Both the position numbers and the translations under genes were made by a program. Under the pieces are notes generated by a model. It saw only the letters and a list, made by a program, of their open reading frames with translations. It was not told the DNA's origin and ran no database searches. From NCBI RefSeq assembly GCF_017573545.1, contig NZ_JAGEOK010000012.1, forward strand, positions 186,001 to 250,000: a DNA stretch of 64,000 bases. Direction: 5' to 3'. Every line of letters starts with the position of its first letter. Position 1 is the stretch's first letter. This stretch comes from Actinomadura nitritigenes. Lineage in GTDB: Bacteria > Actinomycetota > Actinomycetes > Streptosporangiales > Streptosporangiaceae. Below are positions 29,645 through 37,298 of this stretch, one piece after another.

Positions 29645-30316
29645 TCAGGTCGCGTTCTCTCCCGGGACGACCACGCCGGACTCGTAGGCGAGCATGACGG
29701 CCTGGGCCCGGTCGCGCAGGCCCAGCTTGGTGAAGACCCGGGCCACGTGCGTCTTGACCGTGTGCTCGCTGACCACGAGGCGGGCGGCGATCTCGGCGTT
29801 GGACAGCCCGCCCGCGATCAGCACCAGCACCTCGCTCTCCCGGGCCGTCAGCGTGGACAGCTCCGACGGCGCCTGCGGCCGGCTCCGCCGCTGCTTGGTG
29901 AACTCCCGGATCAGCCGCCCGGTGACCTGCGGCGCCAGCAGCGAGTCGCCCCGCGCGACGACCCGGACCGCGGAGACCAGCTCGTCGGCGGTCGCGTCCT
30001 TGAGCAGGAAGCCGGACGCGCCGACCGCGAGCGCCTCGTAGACGTACTCGTCCACGTCGAAGGTGGTGAGGACGAGGACGCGGACGCCTTCGGAGCCGGG
30101 CTGCGCGAGGATCCTGCGGGTGGCCTCGATGCCGTCCATCCCGGGCATCCGGATGTCCATGACGACGACGTCGGGACGGCCCCGCTCGGCGAGCGCGACC
30201 GCCTGCCGCCCGTCGCCGGCCTCGCCGACGACGGTGATGTCCTCCTGCGCGTCGAGGAGGGCGGCGAATCCGGCGCGGACGATGGTCTGGTCGTCCACCA
30301 CCAGCACCCGGATCAC
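29645..30316 (-). CDS. NarL-type response regulator
   Basis: A 223-residue regulator. The receiver (1-120) has DD at 8-9, phosphoacceptor Asp54 in VVMDIRMPGMDG, and conserved Thr and Lys (TTFDVDEYV, LLKDATADEL). A LuxR helix-turn-helix follows (TARESEVLVLIAGGLSNAEI, SEHTVKTHVARVFTKLGLRD). GTG 30316 begins directly at the receiver. The gene follows the kinase gene by 36 nt and forms a two-component pair with it. Such actinobacterial pairs commonly respond to envelope stress or antibiotics; the signal here is unknown. Confidence 0.95.
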   Translation of the reverse strand: MIRVLVVDDQTIVRAGFAALLDAQEDITVVGEAGDGRQAVALAERGRPDVVVMDIRMPGMDGIEATRRILAQPGSEGVRVLVLTTFDVDEYVYEALAVGASGFLLKDATADELVSAVRVVARGDSLLAPQVTGRLIREFTKQRRSRPQAPSELSTLTARESEVLVLIAGGLSNAEIAARLVVSEHTVKTHVARVFTKLGLRDRAQAVMLAYESGVVVPGENAT

Positions 30317-30352
30317 CGGCGGGGCTCCGGTCCGGAGCGGGCGAGAGCGCGG

Positions 30353-31957
30353 TCAGCGGCGGCCGGGGGGCGCCTCGGAACCGTGTCCACTGGTGGAATT
30401 CCCCTCCCTCGTCAGCGGAAGCTCGGCCTCCACCAGGAACCCGCCGTCGGTCGCCGGGCCGGCGGAGAACCGTCCGCCCAGCATGGTCGCACGTTCCCGC
30501 ATGCCGACGAGACCGTGTCCGCCGCCCGGCCCGCCGCCGGGGCCGCCGGTCGGCGGCCGCGCGCCCTCCAGCCGGGTCGGACCGGCCGGGCCCGCGCCGG
30601 CGGGGTCCAGTACCGCGGTACGGGCGGCGGGATCGTCCCGGTTCAGCACCCGCGTCGATCCGGCGGAGCCGTCGTCGCGGACCCGGACCGCGAGCCGGTC
30701 GGGAAGGAAGGTGAGGTCGACGTGCACCCCGGCGCCGGGCGCGTGCCGCCGCGCGTTCGTCAGCGCCTCCTGGACGATCCGGTACGCCGACAGCTCCACC
30801 GTGGTGGACAGCGCCCGCGGGTCGCCGTGCACGGCGAGGTCGACGACGCCGCCCGCGCCGCGGTGCTGCTCGATCAGGTCGGGGAGCCGGTCGAGGCGCG
30901 GCTGCGGGGAGTTCGCGGCCTCCGGCTCGGGCTTGGCGTCGGCGCGCAGCACGCTGAGCAGCCGGCGCATCTCCACCAGCGCCTCCCGGGCCGTCCTGGC
31001 GATCTCGGTGTACCCGGCGCGGGCCTCGGGCGACAGGTCGTCCATCGTGTACGGGGCGGTCTCCGCCTGCACGGCGATCATGGAGACGGAGTGCGCGACG
31101 ACGTCGTGCAGCTCGCGGGCGATGCGGGCGCGCTCGCGCATGACGGCCTGCTCGCGCTGGACGGCGGTGAGCCGGGTGAGGGTCTCGTTGGTCCGCTCCT
31201 CCGCCTCCGCCTCGGTGCGGCCCGCGGACTCGACGGCGCGGCGCGCGTCGCCGAGGCCGATGGCGGCCAGCACGGCGACGACCGCGGCCGGCCAGGGGAC
31301 GTCGTCGAGGGTGCCCGTGGCGAGGTAGACGACGGCGACGGTGGCGACGCTCCCGGCCGCGAGGACGCCCGCGGACTGCCGGGGCAGCTGCCGGCCGAGC
31401 GCGTACAGCGTGTAGAGCGCCGCGAACGCGGTGGTGATCAGCAGCTGCTGGCCGGTGAGCAGCCCGGCCGCGAACGCGCCGAGGACGACGGCCGCGACGG
31501 GCCGCAGGTTCTCGCGGCGCCAGACCAGCGGGACCGTCGAGGCGACCGCGAAGCCCCCGGCGAGGCTAAGCGGGGACCCGGTGCTCGGCGCCAGCTCGGC
31601 CAGCGCGGCGATGGTCAGCGCGAGGCCGGTGAGCGGGGCGAAGTACCAGGCGCCGGTGAACTCGCTCCAGGTGTTGATCCAGCGGGGCAGCGGCGCCGTC
31701 TCACCGGCGGGACGGGGCGGTGCGCCCGGCACGCCGGGCGGCACGCCGGGAGCGGGCCCGCGGCCCGCGCCGTTCAGCCGGGCGCCGAGCCTGACGGCGA
31801 GCGGCCGCAGCAGGTGCCCGATGCCGGTGAGGACCCAGAGCAGCAGCTGCCCCACCCCCGCCACGATCCGGCCGGACAGCCGCCACGCCTGGTGCGCGAG
31901 GGCTGGGCCGAACCCCGCGGGGTCGGGTCCGGTCCGGGCCTTGTCATCGGTGGTCAC
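30353..31957 (-). CDS. Membrane histidine kinase (HisKA_3 type), partner of the NarL regulator
   Basis: 534 residues. Several hydrophobic segments between about 100 and 235 form the sensor part, followed by a helical linker and the dimerisation box ERARIARELHDVVAHSVSMI with phosphoacceptor His284. The ATPase domain has the N-box VQEALTNARRHAPGA and the G-box GGGHGLVGMRERATMLGG. Between these boxes lies an unusual ~45-residue Pro/Gly/Ala-rich insertion (from about 430), a place where homologues have a short lid. The N-terminal 90 residues include a further Pro-rich stretch. GTG 31957 is the start. Confidence 0.93.
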   Translation of the reverse strand: MTTDDKARTGPDPAGFGPALAHQAWRLSGRIVAGVGQLLLWVLTGIGHLLRPLAVRLGARLNGAGRGPAPGVPPGVPGAPPRPAGETAPLPRWINTWSEFTGAWYFAPLTGLALTIAALAELAPSTGSPLSLAGGFAVASTVPLVWRRENLRPVAAVVLGAFAAGLLTGQQLLITTAFAALYTLYALGRQLPRQSAGVLAAGSVATVAVVYLATGTLDDVPWPAAVVAVLAAIGLGDARRAVESAGRTEAEAEERTNETLTRLTAVQREQAVMRERARIARELHDVVAHSVSMIAVQAETAPYTMDDLSPEARAGYTEIARTAREALVEMRRLLSVLRADAKPEPEAANSPQPRLDRLPDLIEQHRGAGGVVDLAVHGDPRALSTTVELSAYRIVQEALTNARRHAPGAGVHVDLTFLPDRLAVRVRDDGSAGSTRVLNRDDPAARTAVLDPAGAGPAGPTRLEGARPPTGGPGGGPGGGHGLVGMRERATMLGGRFSAGPATDGGFLVEAELPLTREGNSTSGHGSEAPPGRR

Positions 31958-32356
31958 TTCTCAATACTGACCGCTGTCGGAGCTCATCACCTCACCGTGC
32001 GGTGGTATGCGCACGGCCTGAATCCCCCTGGAGGACGACCCCCGATCCCTCCTTGGGGGGGACGTGCGGGCGACCGGCGGAGACGTAATGTCTTAACCGT
32101 GACCGCGACGGCGGCACTGCCGACATAGGGGGTTCGGCGGGGTCGCCGCGGTCACGCCAACCGCCCGGTTTCAGGGGTCCGGGCGGGGAAGCATGGGAAG
32201 CACCTCGCCGGACGGCCGCGCCGCCCGCCTCCGCGGAGGCATTCGCCGGTCTCGCCTGGGCTGGGGTTCGGCCGGCAACAGGTTCCGGCCGCCCGGCGAG
32301 GGATCCCATGCGGCCGCCCGTGGCGGCCCGGACGGGGCCGCCGCCGGCCCCTCGAC
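31958..32356. other. Intergenic region upstream of the kinase gene, with a large inverted repeat
   Basis: About 400 nt with no gene that I can support. GTGACCGCG at 32099-32107 is a perfect inverted repeat of CGCGGTCAC at 32147-32155; the 39 nt between can fold further (GCGAC with GTCGC). It may be an operator, an RNA hairpin or a fossil terminator. The kinase promoter should be on the minus strand near 31960-32050 but no clear hexamers were seen. Confidence 0.5.
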
Positions 32357-32375
32357 GCGGCCCCGAAGGGGCCGC
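32357..32375 (-). terminator. Terminator hairpin after the CDF transporter gene
   Basis: GCGGCCCC-GAA-GGGGCCGC, a perfect 8-bp stem with a 3-nt loop, six bases past the transporter stop on the minus strand. No T run follows. Confidence 0.7.
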
Positions 32376-32380
32376 CTTCC

Positions 32381-33358
32381 TCACACGCTCTCGCCCGCGC
32401 CCTTCTCGACCGGTTCGCCGGGCCCAGGGGCGGGGGCGTGCCTGCGGTCCGCCTCGTCCAGCGCCGGCTCCAGGTAGATCATGCCCGCCTCGGGGACCAG
32501 CGCGCGGACCTTCGCCTCGGCCGCGTCGATGCCGCGGGCCACCTCGGCGGCGGTGTCGTCGTGGTAGACGGCGATCTTCGCGGCGATCAGCAGCTCCTCC
32601 GGGCCGAGGTACTCGGTCCGCATGTGGATGACGTGGTCGACCTGCTCCACCGACTCCAGCGCGTCGATGATCCGCTTCTCCTGGTCGGCGTCGACGCCCT
32701 CGCCGATCAGCAGGCTCTTGGTCTCGATCGCCAGCACCGTGGCGACCAGGCCCAGCAGGACGCCGATGCCGACGGTGCCGATGCCGTCCCAGCGCCCGTC
32801 GCCGGTCGCGACCGCCATCGACACGCCGAACAGCGCGAGGACCAGGCCGATCAGCGCCGCCGCGTCCTCCAGCAGGACGACCGGCAGCTCGGGCGCCTTC
32901 GCGCGGCGGATGAACGCCCACCACGACGTGCCGGCGCGCAGCTGGTTCGACTCCTTGATCGCGGTGCGGAAGGAGAAGCCCTCCATCCCGATCGCGATGA
33001 TCAGCACCGCGAACGCCCAGATCGGCGACTCGACGTCCGCCGGGTGCAGGATCTTGTGGTAGCCCTCGTACAGCGAGAACGCCGAGCCGACGGTGAAGAG
33101 CACGACCGCGACGACGAACGCGTAGAAGTACCGCTCCCGCCCGTAGCCGAACGGGTGCTCGGGCGTCCGGTCGCGTTCGGAGCGCTTGCGGCCGAGCAGC
33201 AGCAGCCCCTGGTTCCCCGAGTCGGCGACCGAGTGGATCGACTCCGCCAGCATCGACGACGACCCCGTGAACGCGAACGCGACCATCTTCGACGCGGCGA
33301 TTCCGAGGTTGGCGGCCAGGGCCGCGATGATGGCCTTCGTCCCACCCTCAGCACTCAT
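32381..33358 (-). CDS. Cation diffusion facilitator family transporter
   Basis: A 325-residue CDF protein with about five to six membrane helices and a cytoplasmic C-terminal domain. Helix 2 contains the metal-site residues in SMLAESIHSVADSGNQ (a D/H x3 D arrangement), and helix 5 has the second pair within VLLEDAAALIGL. The sequence RYFYAFVVAVVLFTVGSAFSLYEG and YLGPEELLIAAK are typical of the ZnT9-like bacterial branch. Likely exports Zn(II) or another divalent ion. ATG 33358 lies directly before the stop of the SIS-isomerase gene upstream, so it is the last gene of the PMM-Trm112-SIS transcription unit. Its C-terminal tail is Ala/Pro-rich. Confidence 0.92.
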   Translation of the reverse strand: MSAEGGTKAIIAALAANLGIAASKMVAFAFTGSSSMLAESIHSVADSGNQGLLLLGRKRSERDRTPEHPFGYGRERYFYAFVVAVVLFTVGSAFSLYEGYHKILHPADVESPIWAFAVLIIAIGMEGFSFRTAIKESNQLRAGTSWWAFIRRAKAPELPVVLLEDAAALIGLVLALFGVSMAVATGDGRWDGIGTVGIGVLLGLVATVLAIETKSLLIGEGVDADQEKRIIDALESVEQVDHVIHMRTEYLGPEELLIAAKIAVYHDDTAAEVARGIDAAEAKVRALVPEAGMIYLEPALDEADRRHAPAPGPGEPVEKGAGESV

Positions 33359-34537
33359 CTAGGCAATCCTCGCTTTGAGCTCTTGAATGGCCGGCACGGG
33401 CGTCGGGTCGACGCCCAGCGTGATGGCCAAGTAAACCGTGACATAGTCCGCCAGCGCGATCATTGTCGCGATCCTCTCGAGCGGGTGGTCGCCCTCGGCG
33501 AGGATCTCGGTCACCGCGACGCCCCGGTTCCGGGCCAGCTCGACGGACGCCTCGCGCCGCTTGGCGGTCTGCGGATGCTCCTCGGTGTCGCGGAGCACGA
33601 CCAGGTGCAGGCCGTGCTCCGCGTCCTCGGCGCGGTCGCGGAAGAAATCGTCGTTGTCGGGGTGTGTGGGGGCCGGCCCCCACAATGACGCGTCGGGATC
33701 GGCCGGCGCGCCGCCGCCCGCGAACAGGCCGTCGAACGCCATCACCTGGTTGTGGTCCGCCTCCGGCAGGCCGCCGAAGACGCCCGGGTACTTGGCGTTC
33801 TCGTTGAGCTGGCAGCACATCCGGTACGCGGCCGTCTCGGCGAGCGGGGACGTCCCCCACACCAGCGGGACGTCGCCGGCGAGGTCCAGCGCGATCCGCT
33901 TCGCCGGGTTCACGAACGGCTCGCTGTCCGGGCGGCACCGGTGCGCGACGTCCTCCAGGCGGGCCGCCGTGGACTCCAGCACCGCGTCGGGGACGTCCGT
34001 CAGGCCGAGCGTGCGGGCCGCGACGAGCAGCGGGACGGTGAGACCCCACAGCGTCGACCGCGGCTGCCCCACCGACCGCACCGGGACGAACACGCCCCGG
34101 CTGCGGGCGGCGAGATCGGCCAGCGGCGAGCCCGCCCCGCCGACGCACAGCAGCCGGCAGCCGCGCCGGGCCGCCTGCGCCGCCACCTCCAGGGTCTCCT
34201 CGGTGGAGCCGGAGCACGACACCGCGATCACCAGGTCGGCGGCGCCGACCCAGCCGGGCAGCCGGTACCCGCGGACCGTCGTGACCGGGACGGGGCAGCC
34301 GAGCCCGCACACCGCCGCGAGGACGTCCCCGGAGATCCCGGAGCCGCCCATCCCGGTGACCACGACCGCGCGGGGGCGGCCGTCCTCGGCGAGCGCCGCG
34401 ACGCCGGCCTCCTCCGCCGCGCGCCGCGCCTCCCGGATCTGCGCCGCGGACGAGGCGACCTGCCGCAGCATCCCGCCCGGATCGGCCGCCTCGACGTCCC
34501 GTGCCTCCTCCAGCCGTCCCGGATCGAGCGTGCTCAC
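33359..34537 (-). CDS. SIS-domain sugar isomerase (bifunctional phosphoglucose/phosphomannose type)
   Basis: 392 residues with two SIS domains: GMGGSGISGDVLAAV and SCSGSTEETLEVAAQA in the first, and a C-terminal domain with AYRMCCQLNENAKYPGVFGG, a signature of the bifunctional glucose/mannose-6-phosphate isomerase family. The mycobacterial equivalent, Rv3256c, lies beside manB in the same way. It would connect fructose-6-P with mannose-6-P for GDP-mannose, though several actinobacterial members appear weak or untested. GTG 34537 overlaps the end of the Trm112 gene by four bases; the longer frame to 34621 is excluded because it lies in that gene. Confidence 0.88.
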   Translation of the reverse strand: MSTLDPGRLEEARDVEAADPGGMLRQVASSAAQIREARRAAEEAGVAALAEDGRPRAVVVTGMGGSGISGDVLAAVCGLGCPVPVTTVRGYRLPGWVGAADLVIAVSCSGSTEETLEVAAQAARRGCRLLCVGGAGSPLADLAARSRGVFVPVRSVGQPRSTLWGLTVPLLVAARTLGLTDVPDAVLESTAARLEDVAHRCRPDSEPFVNPAKRIALDLAGDVPLVWGTSPLAETAAYRMCCQLNENAKYPGVFGGLPEADHNQVMAFDGLFAGGGAPADPDASLWGPAPTHPDNDDFFRDRAEDAEHGLHLVVLRDTEEHPQTAKRREASVELARNRGVAVTEILAEGDHPLERIATMIALADYVTVYLAITLGVDPTPVPAIQELKARIA

Positions 34538-34716
34538 GAAGCCGGGGCCCGGGCCTCGTCGACGAGGAGGACGGGGATGTCGTCGCGGACCGGGTAGGCG
34601 TAGCCGCAGGAGCCGGTGCACACCAGCTCGGCGGCGGCTTCGTCGGCGCGGAGCTCGCCGCCGCAGTTCGGGCAGGCCAGGATCTCCAGCAGCCAGGAGT
34701 CCAGCTTCATGGTCAT
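34534..34716 (-). CDS. Trm112 family zinc-binding protein
   Basis: A 60-residue protein, MTMKLDSWLLEILACPNCGG then ELVCTGSCGYAYPVRDDIPV. Four cysteines (C15, C18, C33, C37) would bind one zinc. Trm112-like proteins often stabilise methyltransferases; in actinobacteria the gene is usually fixed between phosphomannomutase and the SIS isomerase and its partner is unknown. Start ATG 34716; the stop overlaps the next gene. Confidence 0.92.
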   Translation of the reverse strand: MTMKLDSWLLEILACPNCGGELRADEAAAELVCTGSCGYAYPVRDDIPVLLVDEARAPAS

Positions 34717-34723
34717 AGCAGCG

Positions 34724-36079
34724 TCACTTCTCCCTCACGATGGCCAGGACCTCGTCGCGGATCGCCGCCATGGTGGCCTCGTCGCCGGCCTCCGCGTTGA
34801 GGCGCAGCAGCGGCTCGGTGTTGGACGGCCGCAGGTTGAACCACCATCCGGCGGCCTCGTCCCCGACGGTCAGGCCGTCCAGCTCGTCGATCGTAACGCC
34901 GGGGCGGCCGGCGAACGCCTCGCGGACCTTGTCCGCCGCGGCGTCCTGGTCGGCGACCTCGCTGTTGATCTCGCCGGACGCCGCGTACCGCGTGTACTCG
35001 CCCAGCAGTTCCGACAGCGGCCCGTCCTGCTCGCCCAGCGCGGCCAGCACGTGCAGCGCGGCGAGCATGCCGGAGTCGGCGAACCAGAAGTCGCGGAAGT
35101 AGAAGTGCGCCGAGTGCTCGCCGCCGAACACCGCGCCCGTCTCCGCCATCGTCTGCTTGATGAACGAGTGCCCGACCCGGGTCCGGACGGGGGATCCGCC
35201 GTTCTCGGTGACGATCTCCGGGACGGCCTTCGAGGTGATCAGGTTGTGCACGATCGGGGCGCCCGGGTGCTTGGCCAGCTCCCGCACCGCGACCAGCGCG
35301 GTGATCGCGGACGGCGCGACGATCTCGCCGCGCTCGTCCACCACGAAGCAGCGGTCGGCGTCGCCGTCGAAGGCGAGGCCGATGTCGGCGCCGGTCTCGC
35401 GGACCTTGGCCTGCAGGTCGCGCAGGTTCTCCGGCTCGATCGGGTTGGCCTCGTGGTTGGGGAAGGTGCCGTCCAGCTCGAAGTACAGGGGGACGAGGTC
35501 GATCGGCAGTCCCTCGAAGACGACCGGGACGGTGTGGCCGCCCATGCCGTTGCCCGCGTCCACGACGACCTTGAGCGGGCGGACAGAGGACAGGTCGACC
35601 AGCGTCTTGAGGTGGTCGGCGTAGCCGTGCAGGACGTCGCGCCGCGACACCGTGCCGGGCTCCCCGCCGTGGGCCGGGACGCCGTTCTCGACCATCTCGC
35701 GGATCTCGGTGAGGCCGGTGTCGCGGCCGACCGGCTTGGCGCCCGCCCGGCACAGCTTGATGCCGTTGTACTTCGCCGGGTTGTGGCTGGCGGTGAACAT
35801 CGCGCCGGGGACGTCCAGGTCGCCGCTGGCGTAGTAGAGCATGTCGGTCGAGCCGAGGCCGGCCTCGATCACGTCCGCGCCCTGCGAGGTCGCGCCGCGC
35901 GCGAACGCGGCGGCGAGCGGCCCGGACGACTCGCGCATGTCGTGCGCGGTGACGATCGCGTCCGCCCCGGTCACCCGCACGAACGCCGCGCCGGCCGCCT
36001 CCGCGACCGCCGCGTCCAGCTCGTCGGGCACGACACCGCGGATGTCGTACGCCTTGAAGATCTTGGCGAGGTCGCCCAC
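34724..36079 (-). CDS. manB: Phosphomannomutase/phosphoglucomutase
   Basis: A 451-residue member of the alpha-D-phosphohexomutase superfamily. The phosphoserine loop is FTASHNP with Ser98; the Mg-binding loop reads FDGDADRCF near 250; the sugar-binding loop GGEHSAHFYF near 325; and the phosphate-binding loop RPSNTEPLLRLN near 420. It converts mannose-6-P to mannose-1-P, feeding GDP-mannose synthesis together with the guanylyltransferase at 51350-52417. ATG 36079 (MGDLAKIFKAYDIRG) is the normal start. The gene is the orthologue by position of mycobacterial manB/pmmA (Rv3257c) and is followed after 7 nt by the Trm112 gene. Confidence 0.95.
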   Translation of the reverse strand: MGDLAKIFKAYDIRGVVPDELDAAVAEAAGAAFVRVTGADAIVTAHDMRESSGPLAAAFARGATSQGADVIEAGLGSTDMLYYASGDLDVPGAMFTASHNPAKYNGIKLCRAGAKPVGRDTGLTEIREMVENGVPAHGGEPGTVSRRDVLHGYADHLKTLVDLSSVRPLKVVVDAGNGMGGHTVPVVFEGLPIDLVPLYFELDGTFPNHEANPIEPENLRDLQAKVRETGADIGLAFDGDADRCFVVDERGEIVAPSAITALVAVRELAKHPGAPIVHNLITSKAVPEIVTENGGSPVRTRVGHSFIKQTMAETGAVFGGEHSAHFYFRDFWFADSGMLAALHVLAALGEQDGPLSELLGEYTRYAASGEINSEVADQDAAADKVREAFAGRPGVTIDELDGLTVGDEAAGWWFNLRPSNTEPLLRLNAEAGDEATMAAIRDEVLAIVREK

Positions 36080-36187
36080 TCCTGCTCCCCTGTACGCAAG
36101 TGATGACCGAAAGTCGACGGGACCACCGAGCCTACCGGGAAGCGCGGCGGCGGCCCGAGCCGGTGCCGGTCGTGGGCGTGACCGGGG

Positions 36188-36565
36188 TCACTCCTGCGGC
36201 TGGGTGCCCGCCGGTTCGGAGCGCAGCACGCGCAGGTGGCCGCGGCGGCCGACCTCGGTGCCCTGCCCGACGGGCTCCTGCCCGGGGGCCGGCGCGGGGC
36301 GGGCGGCCTCGCGGACGGCGTCGGCGAGCGCCTCGAGGTCGTCGGCGCTCGGCTCGGTCTCCTCCTCGACGGGGAGCCGGACCAGCTCCCAGCCCATGGG
36401 GGCGGTCAGCCGCTCCGAATGCTCCGCGCACAGGTCGTAGCAGTGCGGCTCGGCGTACGTGGCGAGGGGCCCCAGGACAGCGGTCGAGTCGCGGTAGACG
36501 TACGTGAGCGTGAAGACTGCGGGCGCCTTGCAGGCGGTGCGGGAGCAGGTGCGGACGGGGCTCAC
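36188..36565 (-). CDS. DUF3499 family protein
   Basis: 125 residues starting VSPVRTCSRTACKAPAVFTL then YVYRDSTAVLGPLATYAEPH and CYDLCAEHSERLTAPMGWEL, the full DUF3499 signature. Conserved Cys and His residues (CSRTAC, HCYDLCAEH) look like a zinc site. Function unknown, but it is found beside phosphomannomutase and the metallopeptidase-like gene across actinobacteria (Rv3258c in M. tuberculosis). GTG 36565 is chosen because conservation starts there; the frame continues upstream to 36616 with a poly-Gly run that seems non-coding. Confidence 0.92.
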   Translation of the reverse strand: MSPVRTCSRTACKAPAVFTLTYVYRDSTAVLGPLATYAEPHCYDLCAEHSERLTAPMGWELVRLPVEEETEPSADDLEALADAVREAARPAPAPGQEPVGQGTEVGRRGHLRVLRSEPAGTQPQE

Positions 36566-36700
36566 GATGGCCGACCGTACCTCGCTCCCGCCGCCTCCGC
36601 CACCACCCGGGCGCACGTGTCGCCGTTACCGGCCGATTTCCGGGGTAACAACTACATACCGTGTGGACCCGAACCCTCACCGTGGGGCCGCTGTCGGGGG

Positions 36701-36746
36701 CGCCGTGCGGTCGCTGTCCGAGGCGCCGTGCGGTCGCTGTCCGGGG
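36701..36746. repeat. 23-bp direct repeat upstream of the metallopeptidase-like gene
   Basis: CGCCGTGCGGTCGCTGTCCG followed by AGG or GGG occurs twice in tandem (36701-36723 and 36724-36746), with a partial copy before it. It lies between the divergent DUF3499 and metallopeptidase-like genes, where their promoters should be. Confidence 0.75.
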
Positions 36747-36831
36747 CGCCACGTTGGTGTTCCCGATGCGGAGACGGGTGTTCCTGGTGCGGGCGCCGGG
36801 GTTCGCGTGCGGCGGGAGGTAACCTGAGGGG

Positions 36832-37260
36832 GTGCGATCCCGTGAGGCAGGCGTACGGCGCCGCGATCGGCACGGTCGCGGGCTCCGTGGCCCTCTGACG
36901 CCCCCGCAGGCGCCGGTCTCCCGAACCCGCGCGGAGAAGTTCGACGACCTCGTCCACGACGAGGTGCGGCGGCTCGGCGCGCGCTGGGGCAGGGAGCTGG
37001 CCGGTGTGGAGTTCGGCGTCGAGGAGGTGCCGGACGTCGAGCCGTGGTTCGACGGCCCCGTCCCCCTCGGCCGGACCGTCCCCGCCGACGGCGCCCGTCC
37101 CCTCCGCATCGTGGTGTTCCGGCGTCCCGTGGAGGCGCGCGCGTCGGGCGAGCAGGAGCTCGGCCGGCTGGTGCGCGACCTGCTGGTGGAGGAGGTCGCC
37201 GACCTCCTCGGCCTCTCCCCCGAGTCCGTCGACCCGAGCTATGACTCCCCGGACGACTAG
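36832..37260 (+). CDS. Metallopeptidase-like protein lacking the HExxH motif
   Basis: 142 residues. RRDRHGRGLRGPLTPP near the N-terminus and ARPLRIVVFRRPVEARA, VRDLLVEEVADLLGLSPESV match the small zincin-like family at Rv3259 and in Streptomyces. True family members have HExxHHxG in the last helix; here the position reads LVEEVADLLGLSPE, so both zinc-binding histidines are missing. As I recall this loss is common in actinobacterial members, so it is probably an inherited non-catalytic form, not a mutation. GTG 36832 has GAGGGG just upstream and GGGAGG farther back. It diverges from DUF3499 and is convergent with the DUF5719 gene. Confidence 0.85.
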   Translation: MRSREAGVRRRDRHGRGLRGPLTPPQAPVSRTRAEKFDDLVHDEVRRLGARWGRELAGVEFGVEEVPDVEPWFDGPVPLGRTVPADGARPLRIVVFRRPVEARASGEQELGRLVRDLLVEEVADLLGLSPESVDPSYDSPDD

Positions 37261-37298
37261 CCGACGGCGCCCGGCCGAACATGCACGGCCGATGGCGG

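Noticed and set aside
36832..37260. Active zinc protease
   Set aside because: No HExxH in the frame; kept only as a family-like protein.
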